DNA of 39,219 nt from an archaeon (lineage in GTDB: Archaea; Nanobdellota; Nanobdellia; SCGC-AAA011-G17; GW2011-AR18). Under the pieces are notes generated by a model. The model ran no database searches. It had not been told where the DNA came from and saw nothing but the letters and a program-made list of their open reading frames with translations. Below are positions 9,696 to 17,636 of the stretch, piece after piece. How positions within the stretch are numbered: position 1 is the stretch's first letter; every line of letters begins with the position of its first letter. Position numbers and translations under genes: made by a program. The stretch covers positions 8,737 through 47,955 of the forward strand of contig JAHFKB010000001.1 in NCBI GenBank assembly GCA_023245565.1. The letters are read 5' to 3'.

Positions 9696-9741
9696 TTAAT
9701 GATACAATAATCAATTTAAATGAAAAAAATAGAATAATTTA

Positions 9742-10263
9742 ATGACCCAAAATAGGATAATAAGAACCAATTCTTTTGCATACGTTTCAACATTAATAAA
9801 CCAAGATTTCTCTACTATTTATCCAGTTCCATTAAGAGGAATAATGTGTTCACTAAATGGAGAATTAGTTTTAATGAATAGAGAAAATTCAAGTGAATTA
9901 AGAGTTAAAACTATAGAAGAAATATTAAATGATGGATCTGAATTAAATTTAAAACAAGACTATTACATTACTAAAGTAGATGAATTTTCAACAAATGAAA
10001 GAGCTTTATGGGTGGACGTATATGCAAATTCCCATGTGATTTGTCAAATGAAAGCAAATTTTCAAGTATTACAAGGAAATTTAAAATATCTTAAAACAGC
10101 AGTATTGGTTTATGATAAAACTTTATTTGATCAAAAATATAAATCCCCTTACATATTCAATAGACGTTTACCAGCTAATAAAGGTAAATTAAGTAAAATA
10201 ATATTAAAAGCATACATAATAGATGAAGAATGCACAAGACCTTGGTCTCCTCCACCATTTTAA
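9742..10263 (+). CDS. hypothetical protein, possible degenerate Hint-like fold
   Basis: 173 aa between ATPase and platform gene; CSLNGELVLMNRENSSELRVKTIEEILND and CQMKANFQVLQGNLKYLKTAVLVYDK resemble Hint blocks. Confidence 0.4.
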   Translation: MTQNRIIRTNSFAYVSTLINQDFSTIYPVPLRGIMCSLNGELVLMNRENSSELRVKTIEEILNDGSELNLKQDYYITKVDEFSTNERALWVDVYANSHVICQMKANFQVLQGNLKYLKTAVLVYDKTLFDQKYKSPYIFNRRLPANKGKLSKIILKAYIIDEECTRPWSPPPF

Positions 10264-10405
10264 TTCCTATTTTCAACCAAATCAACATAAAAGCAGACTG
10301 ACCAACCATAAAATTGCCCTTGACATTCAACTTTTAAAAATATATGTAATGGAAAATATTAAATTCTCAATATAATCTAATTTTAATAGAAAAAGAGGTC
10401 AATTT

Positions 10406-12580
10406 ATGTCAGAAGATATTAAAGAAATTTTAAATAAATATAGGAATAAAATAGAAGAGCATGTAAATGAAGAAACAGAAGGCCAAGTTGAACCTCAAGA
10501 CATAAATGATTTCTCAAAAGAATATGTAAAATTTAGAGAAGAAGTATTATCAAGCAACATATCAAGATATGAAAAATATTGTAATGTTGCAGATAAATTA
10601 ATAAAATTTAAACCCCCAGAAAAAACTTTACCAAAAATCCAAGAAGCAATTGATGTTACTCACCTAAATATTACTCCTTCAGGTGCAGCAAGCTTAGCAG
10701 CACTAGCAGCATTATTTACTTTACTTGGTGGAGTTATAATTTCTATTTTAATATTTTTACTTTCAGGTGGATTTCCAATATTTACATTTTTAATGTTTTT
10801 AATAATCAGTCTAGTAGTTTTAACTTATCTTAATAGAATGCCAATTTTCTTAGCAACAAAATGGAGACTTAAAGCAAGCAACCAAATGGTTCTAGCAATA
10901 CTATATATTGTAATTTATATGAGACATACTTCTAATTTAGAACATGCAATTAAATTTGCAGCACAGCATACAGATGCACCATTATCTTTAGATCTAAGAA
11001 AAATATTTTGGGATATTGAAACTAGAAAATTTTCAACAATAAAAGAATCTCTAGACAATTATCTAGAATCTTGGAGACATTATAATTTAGAATTTGTAAC
11101 AGCAATTCATTTAATAGAATCTTCTTTATATGAACCAACAGAATCTAGAAGAAATGATCTTTTAGATAAATCATTAAGTGTAATTCTAGATGGAACTTAT
11201 GAAAAAATGTTACATTATGCACAAGACATTAAAGGCCCAGTAACAACTTTACATATGTTAGGAGTTATTCTTCCAATTTTAGGTTTAGTAATATTTCCAT
11301 TAGTGGGTTCATTTTTACAAGGATTAGTTAAATGGTATCATCTAGCTTTCCTTTACAACATAATTCTTCCAGTGATGGTATTTTTCTTAGGAATGAATAT
11401 TTTATCAAAAAGACCAACAGGTTATGGTGAATCTAAAATTGCAGAAAGAGTTTATCAAAAAGCATTTGATCCAAAATTTTTATGTATATTTATAGCTTTA
11501 TTATTAATTGTAGTTGGATTATTTCCTCTTTTTGTAAATGCAATAACACCTGCAAAATTTATTCCAAATCAAAAATGTGCTATAGGAGATATAGATTTAG
11601 GTAATTTATTTGGTTGTTTTTTCGGATATATTCAAGTTGGTGAAGATATTTATGGCCCATTTGGTTTAGGTGCTTTAATTCTAAGTTTCTTAATACCTGC
11701 AGGATTAGCTATTGGTCTTGGTACTTATTATAAAATGAAAAGTAAGAAAATTATTGAATTAAGAAATGAAACAAAAGAATTAGAAAGTGAATTTGCATCT
11801 GCATTATTTCAAGTAGGAAATAGAATTGGTGATGGAATTCCAACAGAATTATCTTTTAATAAAGTAGCTGAAACAATGGAAGGAACACCATCTGGAAAAT
11901 TCTTTAGATTAGTAGATCAAAACATAAGATCACTTGGAATGAGTATTCAAGAAGCAATATTTAATGAAAAAAATGGAGCAATATTATCTTATCCTTCTCC
12001 TCTAATTGAAAGTTCAATGGAAGTATTATTAGAAAGTTCAAGAAAAGGTCCAAAAATAGTTTCTCAATCATTAATTAGTATTTCAACATATGTAGATAAA
12101 ATTCACAAAGTATCAGAACGTCTTAAAGATCTATTAGCAGAAGTTATTTCTTCAATGAAATCTCAAATTTCATTTTTAACACCAGCAATTGCAGGAATAG
12201 TTGTAGGAATTTCTTCAATGATTGTTAATATTATTGTAGCTTTAAATTTAAAAATAAGCAGTTTTAGTTTAGAAGCAGGATCAGATTCAGGAAGTGCAGC
12301 TAGCTTAACAACAATAGTTGATTTATTTCAAGTTAATGGAATAATTCCAGGATATTTTTTCCAAATAGTTGTAGGAGTTTATGTAGTACAGTTAGCTTAT
12401 ATTTTAACAATAATGCAGAATGGAATAGAAAATGGTTCTGATAAAATTAATGAACAGCACTTGCTTGGAAAAAACTTAATAAGAAGTTTTCTTTTATATG
12501 CAGTAATCGCAATAATTGTAACAATATTATTTAGTTCAATGGCACAAGGATTATTAAGTGCACAAGATATTACTGGCTAA
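10406..12580 (+). CDS. type II secretion system F / TadC/FlaJ-type platform membrane protein
   Basis: 724 aa with multiple TMs and two T2SSF-like halves (RHTSNLEHAIKFAAQ..., ASALFQVGNRIGDGIPTELSFNKVAE...), directly downstream of the ATPase. Confidence 0.85.
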   Translation: MSEDIKEILNKYRNKIEEHVNEETEGQVEPQDINDFSKEYVKFREEVLSSNISRYEKYCNVADKLIKFKPPEKTLPKIQEAIDVTHLNITPSGAASLAALAALFTLLGGVIISILIFLLSGGFPIFTFLMFLIISLVVLTYLNRMPIFLATKWRLKASNQMVLAILYIVIYMRHTSNLEHAIKFAAQHTDAPLSLDLRKIFWDIETRKFSTIKESLDNYLESWRHYNLEFVTAIHLIESSLYEPTESRRNDLLDKSLSVILDGTYEKMLHYAQDIKGPVTTLHMLGVILPILGLVIFPLVGSFLQGLVKWYHLAFLYNIILPVMVFFLGMNILSKRPTGYGESKIAERVYQKAFDPKFLCIFIALLLIVVGLFPLFVNAITPAKFIPNQKCAIGDIDLGNLFGCFFGYIQVGEDIYGPFGLGALILSFLIPAGLAIGLGTYYKMKSKKIIELRNETKELESEFASALFQVGNRIGDGIPTELSFNKVAETMEGTPSGKFFRLVDQNIRSLGMSIQEAIFNEKNGAILSYPSPLIESSMEVLLESSRKGPKIVSQSLISISTYVDKIHKVSERLKDLLAEVISSMKSQISFLTPAIAGIVVGISSMIVNIIVALNLKISSFSLEAGSDSGSAASLTTIVDLFQVNGIIPGYFFQIVVGVYVVQLAYILTIMQNGIENGSDKINEQHLLGKNLIRSFLLYAVIAIIVTILFSSMAQGLLSAQDITG

Positions 12581-12581
12581 A

Positions 12582-13616
12582 ATGGAAGAAAAAGATACTA
12601 AGAAAATTGCAGTGGTTTTAATTAATGATTTTTTAAATAAATTAATTAAGAATTTAAAAAGTAAAGGGCCTCAATACTACTATGAAATAAAAGAAATAAA
12701 GTCAGATATAAGAAATACTTTTGGATACGAAATTAGATTAAAATACAGAATTGGTATGACTTGGGAGAAAAAATATTTTTTAAAAATTTACATATATTTT
12801 TCAGGAGAAACTAAAATAAGTTATAGGAATTATGATATAGAATATAATTCAGCAAAAATATTTAGACATATTTTAGCACCACATTTTTTAGATGATGAAA
12901 TAAGCACTAAAATTAATTTAGCAATAGAAAAATTAAAAAATGATATATCTAAAGAATTAAATATTATTGAAAAAAATATATTAACAGAGGAATTCTTACC
13001 AACAAGAGAAGAAATAGAAAAAGAATTCTATATAATTCCAAAAGAATATATTATTAGTAACACAACACAAAATTATAGAGATTTCTTAAAACAAGCAAAT
13101 TATATGGATTTAGATTCAGCTGATGGTTTATTAGTAGAAAAGAAAATATTTAAAACAACTATAAATCAAACAGATGGAAAAAAACTAGTAGAAAATCAAG
13201 GATATAAATTATTAACAGTTGGTCTAATGTATTTAGTTTTTATTCCTTGGTTAAAAGAACAAGAATTAAAAGAAAATAAAGATGCAAAAGAAACATTAGA
13301 AGAAATGAAAACTAAAAATGCAGAATGGTTAGAAGATCAAATAATAAATAAAAATACATTAAAAATAAACAATAAAGAAATAAAATTAAAATATTTACAA
13401 TTACAAGATGGATCTTTTGATAAAGAAGATATAAATGTATATGGTTATCCAACTAAAATAAAAGATTCAGGAGAACATTATTATTGGTATCCAAGAGATA
13501 ATGAAGCAGCCGCCTTCCGTGACGGGAGCTCTGAGTTGGGCTTGATTTTGAACGGGGAGCCTGGTTTTGTGTATGATGTGCTTGGGTTGCGTCGCGCAAA
13601 AATTTTCCAAAATTAA
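12582..13616 (+). CDS. putative DGR variable protein 2
   Basis: Track ORF begins at GTG 12558; ATG at 12582 just after the upstream stop is the likelier start. C-terminal cassette shared with 4617-5645. Confidence 0.75.
   Translation: MEEKDTKKIAVVLINDFLNKLIKNLKSKGPQYYYEIKEIKSDIRNTFGYEIRLKYRIGMTWEKKYFLKIYIYFSGETKISYRNYDIEYNSAKIFRHILAPHFLDDEISTKINLAIEKLKNDISKELNIIEKNILTEEFLPTREEIEKEFYIIPKEYIISNTTQNYRDFLKQANYMDLDSADGLLVEKKIFKTTINQTDGKKLVENQGYKLLTVGLMYLVFIPWLKEQELKENKDAKETLEEMKTKNAEWLEDQIINKNTLKINNKEIKLKYLQLQDGSFDKEDINVYGYPTKIKDSGEHYYWYPRDNEAAAFRDGSSELGLILNGEPGFVYDVLGLRRAKIFQN
13506..13598 (+). other. putative DGR variable region (VR2)
   Basis: 10 A in the first 90 nt and about 58% GC; aligns without gaps to VR1 with 31/93 differences on an invariant G/C/T skeleton. 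Confidence 0.7.
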
Positions 13617-13675
13617 ATTTAATATAAATTAATCTATCTAAAAACCTTTATATACAAAGTTTAATCTAAAGTTAT

Positions 13676-13804
13676 ATGTTAAAAAAAGGACAGACAAGAT
13701 CAACAGTATATGCATTATTTATTCTTATATCAATTATATTACTTTTATATATTTTATATAAAATAATTAATTTAAAAGTTGGAGGAATATTTGTAGGAAT
13801 ATGA
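13676..13804 (+). CDS. micro-protein with single TM, pilin-like (42 aa)
   Basis: MLKKGQTRSTVYALFILISIILLLYILYKIINLKVGGIFVGI*; stop overlaps next ATG (13801); absent from the ORF track due to size. Confidence 0.6.
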   Translation: MLKKGQTRSTVYALFILISIILLLYILYKIINLKVGGIFVGI

Positions 13805-14517
13805 AAAAAGCAGGATTAGAAACAAGCACTCTAGCAATTTTAATTGTAGTAGCCTTAACAATATCAATATTATTTATTATAATAAAATCTCAAACAGACA
13901 TTTTAAGTTCATCTTCAAATTCAGAAGCAATTAATGTTTGGATAAAATCAAGACAAGCCTCAGGTCAAATTAAAGACCTAACAGTTCCAGACAAACCACC
14001 AGTAAAAGACTTAGAAGATCCTCTAGAAATTAAATCAGAAGAACAGCTTGAATGGTTAGATGGAAAACCTCCAGTTATTTATAGAGAAATAGCAAATAGT
14101 ATGGTAAATTGTTGGAATACATTTGACAAAGGAGATACAAATTTCCTCTCAAATTATCAAAGAGAAACATTTTGCTTCCCTTGTAGAAGTCTTGTTTTTC
14201 CAGAAAATATTGTAAAATCTAAAAAATACTTAGAAAATTTTTATAAATACTTAGTAGAAGAAAAAATAAATCCATTAAAGGAAATAACTTATTATCAATA
14301 CTTAATTAATAATCCAAATTATAAACAAAAACCAATTGAAGGATATTTAAAGATTGATTCAACAATGTATATTATGTTTGTAGAAAGTACTACATCAAGA
14401 ACACACACCACAATTAATAGAAATGCAGGTGTAGTATTTGTTGGCCCTGAAGATGCAAATAAAATATGTAATCAAGAACTATCGGTAATAGATTATTATG
14501 GGGGAATATTTGTATGA
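13801..14517 (+). CDS. single-TM pilin-like/secreted protein
   Basis: MKKAGLETSTLAILIVVALTISILFIII N-terminal hydrophobic helix; overlaps neighbours. Confidence 0.65.
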   Translation: MKKAGLETSTLAILIVVALTISILFIIIKSQTDILSSSSNSEAINVWIKSRQASGQIKDLTVPDKPPVKDLEDPLEIKSEEQLEWLDGKPPVIYREIANSMVNCWNTFDKGDTNFLSNYQRETFCFPCRSLVFPENIVKSKKYLENFYKYLVEEKINPLKEITYYQYLINNPNYKQKPIEGYLKIDSTMYIMFVESTTSRTHTTINRNAGVVFVGPEDANKICNQELSVIDYYGGIFV

Positions 14518-14666
14518 ATAAAAAAGCAGATTTTGAATTAGATACAATAATGAAATTATTATTAGTTTTAATTATATTATTAATAATAATTGGAATAATT
14601 TATTTATTAAAAAATCAATCTTTAAATATATTAGATAAAATAAGAGAGATGCTTAGGTTTAGGTAA
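14514..14666 (+). CDS. micro-protein with single TM (50 aa)
   Basis: MNKKADFELDTIMKLLLVLIILLIIIGIIYLLKNQSLNILDKIREMLRFR*; overlaps the upstream gene by 4 nt; 1 nt before the next ATG. Confidence 0.6.
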   Translation: MNKKADFELDTIMKLLLVLIILLIIIGIIYLLKNQSLNILDKIREMLRFR

Positions 14667-14667
14667 A

Positions 14668-15795
14668 ATGGAAAAACAAAAATTAGCAGCATTTATTTTA
14701 GTATTAGCAGCATTTATATTTCTTTTATTAGCAATAGTCTTCAAAGTTTCACCTTTAGTACAATCTTTTGCAGGAATATTTCAAGAAAATAAAACAGAAG
14801 TTAAAGTAGAAGTATCTTCAGATGTTATTTTTTACAAAGAATTTATTAAAAATTATCAAGAGTGTAAATTATCTCCATCAAATAATTGTTATTGTCCATT
14901 CACTAATGCACTAGTTCCAGAAAACTATGTAGTTTCAATTTCCAACTCAAAAAAATTAACAACAATTACTTTACTAGGCAATGCAAAACTAATTAATGAT
15001 TGTCAAGGTATAACTAATACTTCAGAAGATAAGCAAGAAGTTAGTACAGATATAAGAAATGATATATTATATTTTGGATTTGATGTTTTTAGAGATTCAA
15101 ATGTAGAATTTGCAGAAGAACTCCCAAAAAAAGCAATAGTTGGAGGAAGAGGGGCAGTATTTGTTAAAGATACAACAAACACTCTTGCAAAATTAAAAAT
15201 TGAAGGTTTTCATCAAGTTCAACAATCTGAAAAATTATACTTAACTGAATCAAAATTATGTTCAAGTGCAGATCCAAAAAATATTAATATTATAGACTTA
15301 AGAAATGGATATTTATATAAATTTGACAATGAAAAAATAGGAATAGCTTCAGCCCAATATAAATTAAATAAATGTGAATTATACAAAAATTCATTTGAAG
15401 CCAATAATATTTTTAATGATATTTTTTACCAGATAGAAAATTGTAATAATAAATGTTCATATCTTATTAAACCAGAAGATAAATCTGTAATTCCAGAACA
15501 CTACGCAATAACTATAGAAGATAATGTATTAGTATTGTACTATGAAAAAACAGAAATTACCTCAAAAAAATTTACAAAATACAGTTGTTTATTTACAGAT
15601 TATAAAAAAACAGAAGAAAAAGACCTTCAAACTCTACATCAAACAATAAAACTAAATGATTACACAGAAATAGAATTTTACACATTCAAAGATAAAACTT
15701 GTTTCTTACCTTATACTCTAGAATTAATAAAACAAAGAACTTTCTCTAATCAAGTGGCAATTTCTAGTGCAAAGAAAGAATTAATTCCAAAATAA
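14668..15795 (+). CDS. single-TM extracellular protein, Cys-containing
   Basis: 375 aa; MEKQKLAAFILVLAAFIFLLLAIVF N-terminal helix and several Cys residues. Confidence 0.65.
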   Translation: MEKQKLAAFILVLAAFIFLLLAIVFKVSPLVQSFAGIFQENKTEVKVEVSSDVIFYKEFIKNYQECKLSPSNNCYCPFTNALVPENYVVSISNSKKLTTITLLGNAKLINDCQGITNTSEDKQEVSTDIRNDILYFGFDVFRDSNVEFAEELPKKAIVGGRGAVFVKDTTNTLAKLKIEGFHQVQQSEKLYLTESKLCSSADPKNINIIDLRNGYLYKFDNEKIGIASAQYKLNKCELYKNSFEANNIFNDIFYQIENCNNKCSYLIKPEDKSVIPEHYAITIEDNVLVLYYEKTEITSKKFTKYSCLFTDYKKTEEKDLQTLHQTIKLNDYTEIEFYTFKDKTCFLPYTLELIKQRTFSNQVAISSAKKELIPK

Positions 15796-15802
15796 CTACA
15801 AA

Positions 15803-15820
15803 CAAAAGCTTTAAATAGAA
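15803..15820 (+). promoter_or_regulatory. archaeal BRE/TATA-like promoter, consistent with leaderless transcription
   Basis: CAAAAGCTTTAAATAGAA about 20-30 nt before the ATG at 15841; identical 18-mer recurs at 16941. Confidence 0.55.
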
Positions 15821-15840
15821 TTGTCTATTTATAGAGACAT

Positions 15841-16395
15841 ATGGCTAATAATAGAGACGATATAATACTAGAAATAGTACTTTTATTATTAAAAGAAAAG
15901 ATCCATTTAAGGAGTATAGCAAGAAAATTAGAAATCCACCATTCAATAATAGCAAGAAAATTAAAAGAATTAATTAATGAAAACGTTGTAGATTATAATC
16001 TTGAAGGAAAAAACAAAGTCTTCTACATAAAAAATAATATTCAGGCAAAAAACTATGTTTATAATGCTGAAAGATATAAACTAATAAAACTATGCAGAAA
16101 ATATCCAGAATTAACTATAATAATAGAAGATATATTAAAAATATCCAGAGAAAAAATGATAATACTATTTGGAAGTTATGCTAAATTTTCACCAAAAAAA
16201 GAAAGTGATATAGATCTATATATAGAAACAAAAAATAGCAAAGTAAAAGAAGAAATAAACAGTATAAACTCAAAAATAAAAGTAAAGATTGGAATTTTTA
16301 ATATTAATGATTTATTAATAACAGAAATAATTAAAAATCATATAATATTAAGAGGTGTTGAAGAGTTTTATGAAAAAAACAAATTTTTTAAATAA
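15841..16395 (+). CDS. HTH + MNT-type nucleotidyltransferase
   Basis: LRSIARKLEIHHSIIARKLKELI HTH; LFGSYAKFSPKKESDIDLYIE nucleotidyltransferase motif (GS...DxD). Confidence 0.8.
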   Translation: MANNRDDIILEIVLLLLKEKIHLRSIARKLEIHHSIIARKLKELINENVVDYNLEGKNKVFYIKNNIQAKNYVYNAERYKLIKLCRKYPELTIIIEDILKISREKMIILFGSYAKFSPKKESDIDLYIETKNSKVKEEINSINSKIKVKIGIFNINDLLITEIIKNHIILRGVEEFYEKNKFFK

Positions 16396-16852
16396 ATTAA
16401 AAGAAGAAGGAAATCTAAGTCTAGTGGAGCAATCAGAAACAATATGTATATCATACATATTAAAATCAGATAATTCACTAAAATCAGCAAAAATATTACT
16501 AGAAAACAAACTTTATGATGATTCAACATCAAGCTCATATTATGCAATGTACAATATATTAACAGCATTGCTATTTAAAACAGGAATAAAATGTGAAAAC
16601 CACGCAGGATCAATACTTTTGCTAAAATTTTTATTAAATAAAGTAGAACTATTTGATTTAATATCAAAAGCAAAAGAAGATAGAATAGATAAACAATATT
16701 ATGTAACATCAGAAGATATAACATTAACAGAAGAATCAACCAAAAAAATATTAATTAAAGCAGAAGAATTCACAGTAAAAATGAAATTAGTAATAAAAAA
16801 TATGAAAAATGAAGAAATAATAAATTTAAGAGAAAAATTTCAAGATATATGA
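16370..16852 (+). CDS. HEPN domain protein
   Basis: SYYAMYNILTALLFKTGIKCENHAGSILLLK HEPN pattern; overlaps the MNT gene. The track start (GTG 16355) is less likely than ATG 16370. Confidence 0.75.
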   Translation: MKKTNFLNKLKEEGNLSLVEQSETICISYILKSDNSLKSAKILLENKLYDDSTSSSYYAMYNILTALLFKTGIKCENHAGSILLLKFLLNKVELFDLISKAKEDRIDKQYYVTSEDITLTEESTKKILIKAEEFTVKMKLVIKNMKNEEIINLREKFQDI

Positions 16853-16940
16853 TATTAAAATGAGTTTAAGTTAATTATACTTACGCTTATTATTTATTGA
16901 GTTTATATAATTTTAGCTTTGTATTAACAAAACCTTAAAT

Positions 16941-16958
16941 CAAAAGCTTTAAATAGAA
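16941..16958 (+). promoter_or_regulatory. archaeal BRE/TATA-like promoter of the pilin gene
   Basis: CAAAAGCTTTAAATAGAA identical to 15803-15820; AGGTG ribosome-binding-like site precedes ATG 16996. Confidence 0.5.
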
Positions 16959-16995
16959 ATATCAAGATTTAATCAATAATAAAAGGTGTGAATAA

Positions 16996-17421
16996 ATGTT
17001 AAATAAAAAAGCTCAAGGAATGCCGATGAATGTTATTATCATTGCAATAATTGTGCTTGTAGTCCTAGTTATTTTGATTGCTTTTTTCGCAGGCGGTTTT
17101 GGTAGTGTTGTTGGAAAAGTAAGAGATTTATTTACAGGAACAACTTCTGGCCAATCTAGAGATATTGTTGTTCAGACATGTCAAAACTTATGTGATAGTG
17201 GTAAATCATTGCCAGAATCAGCACAAAAACTTTCAGGTTATTGTAAACAAAGTTTCGTAGTAGATATGGATAGTAATCCAACTACTCTTCCAGAGAGAGT
17301 AATTTGTGGAACTCCAGCAACTGAAATAACCGCAGGATTAGACAAATACAAAGATGATATTAAAAAAGTAGGAAAAGCAAGTTCAACTTTAAATATAGAT
17401 TGCCCAGAAATAACTTGTTAA
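16996..17421 (+). CDS. archaeal type IV pilin/archaellin-like major pilin candidate
   Basis: Class III signal peptide-like MLNKKAQGMPMNVIIIAIIVLVVLVILIAFFAGG; own promoter and SD. Confidence 0.75.
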   Translation: MLNKKAQGMPMNVIIIAIIVLVVLVILIAFFAGGFGSVVGKVRDLFTGTTSGQSRDIVVQTCQNLCDSGKSLPESAQKLSGYCKQSFVVDMDSNPTTLPERVICGTPATEITAGLDKYKDDIKKVGKASSTLNIDCPEITC

Positions 17422-17422
17422 A

Positions 17423-17596
17423 ATGTTTAAAAAAGGTTCATCTCTTTCTTTAGAAACAGTTGTTGTATTTATTATAATTTTAATTGTTCTTTTCCTAGTT
17501 ATATTCTTTATTTTAAAATATGGTGGTCAAATAGGCTCAAGTATTGGAGATCAAGTAAAAATGAGTAATGCTTCCTTGCCTAAAGTCTTACCATAA
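17423..17596 (+). CDS. small single-TM pilin-like protein (57 aa)
   Basis: MFKKGSSLSLETVVVFIIILIVLFLVIFFILKYGGQIGSSIGDQVKMSNASLPKVLP*; starts 1 nt after the pilin stop. Confidence 0.6.
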   Translation: MFKKGSSLSLETVVVFIIILIVLFLVIFFILKYGGQIGSSIGDQVKMSNASLPKVLP

Positions 17597-17636
17597 GAAA
17601 TAAATACCTTAGAATTCTTTAAAAATAATAAAAAAG

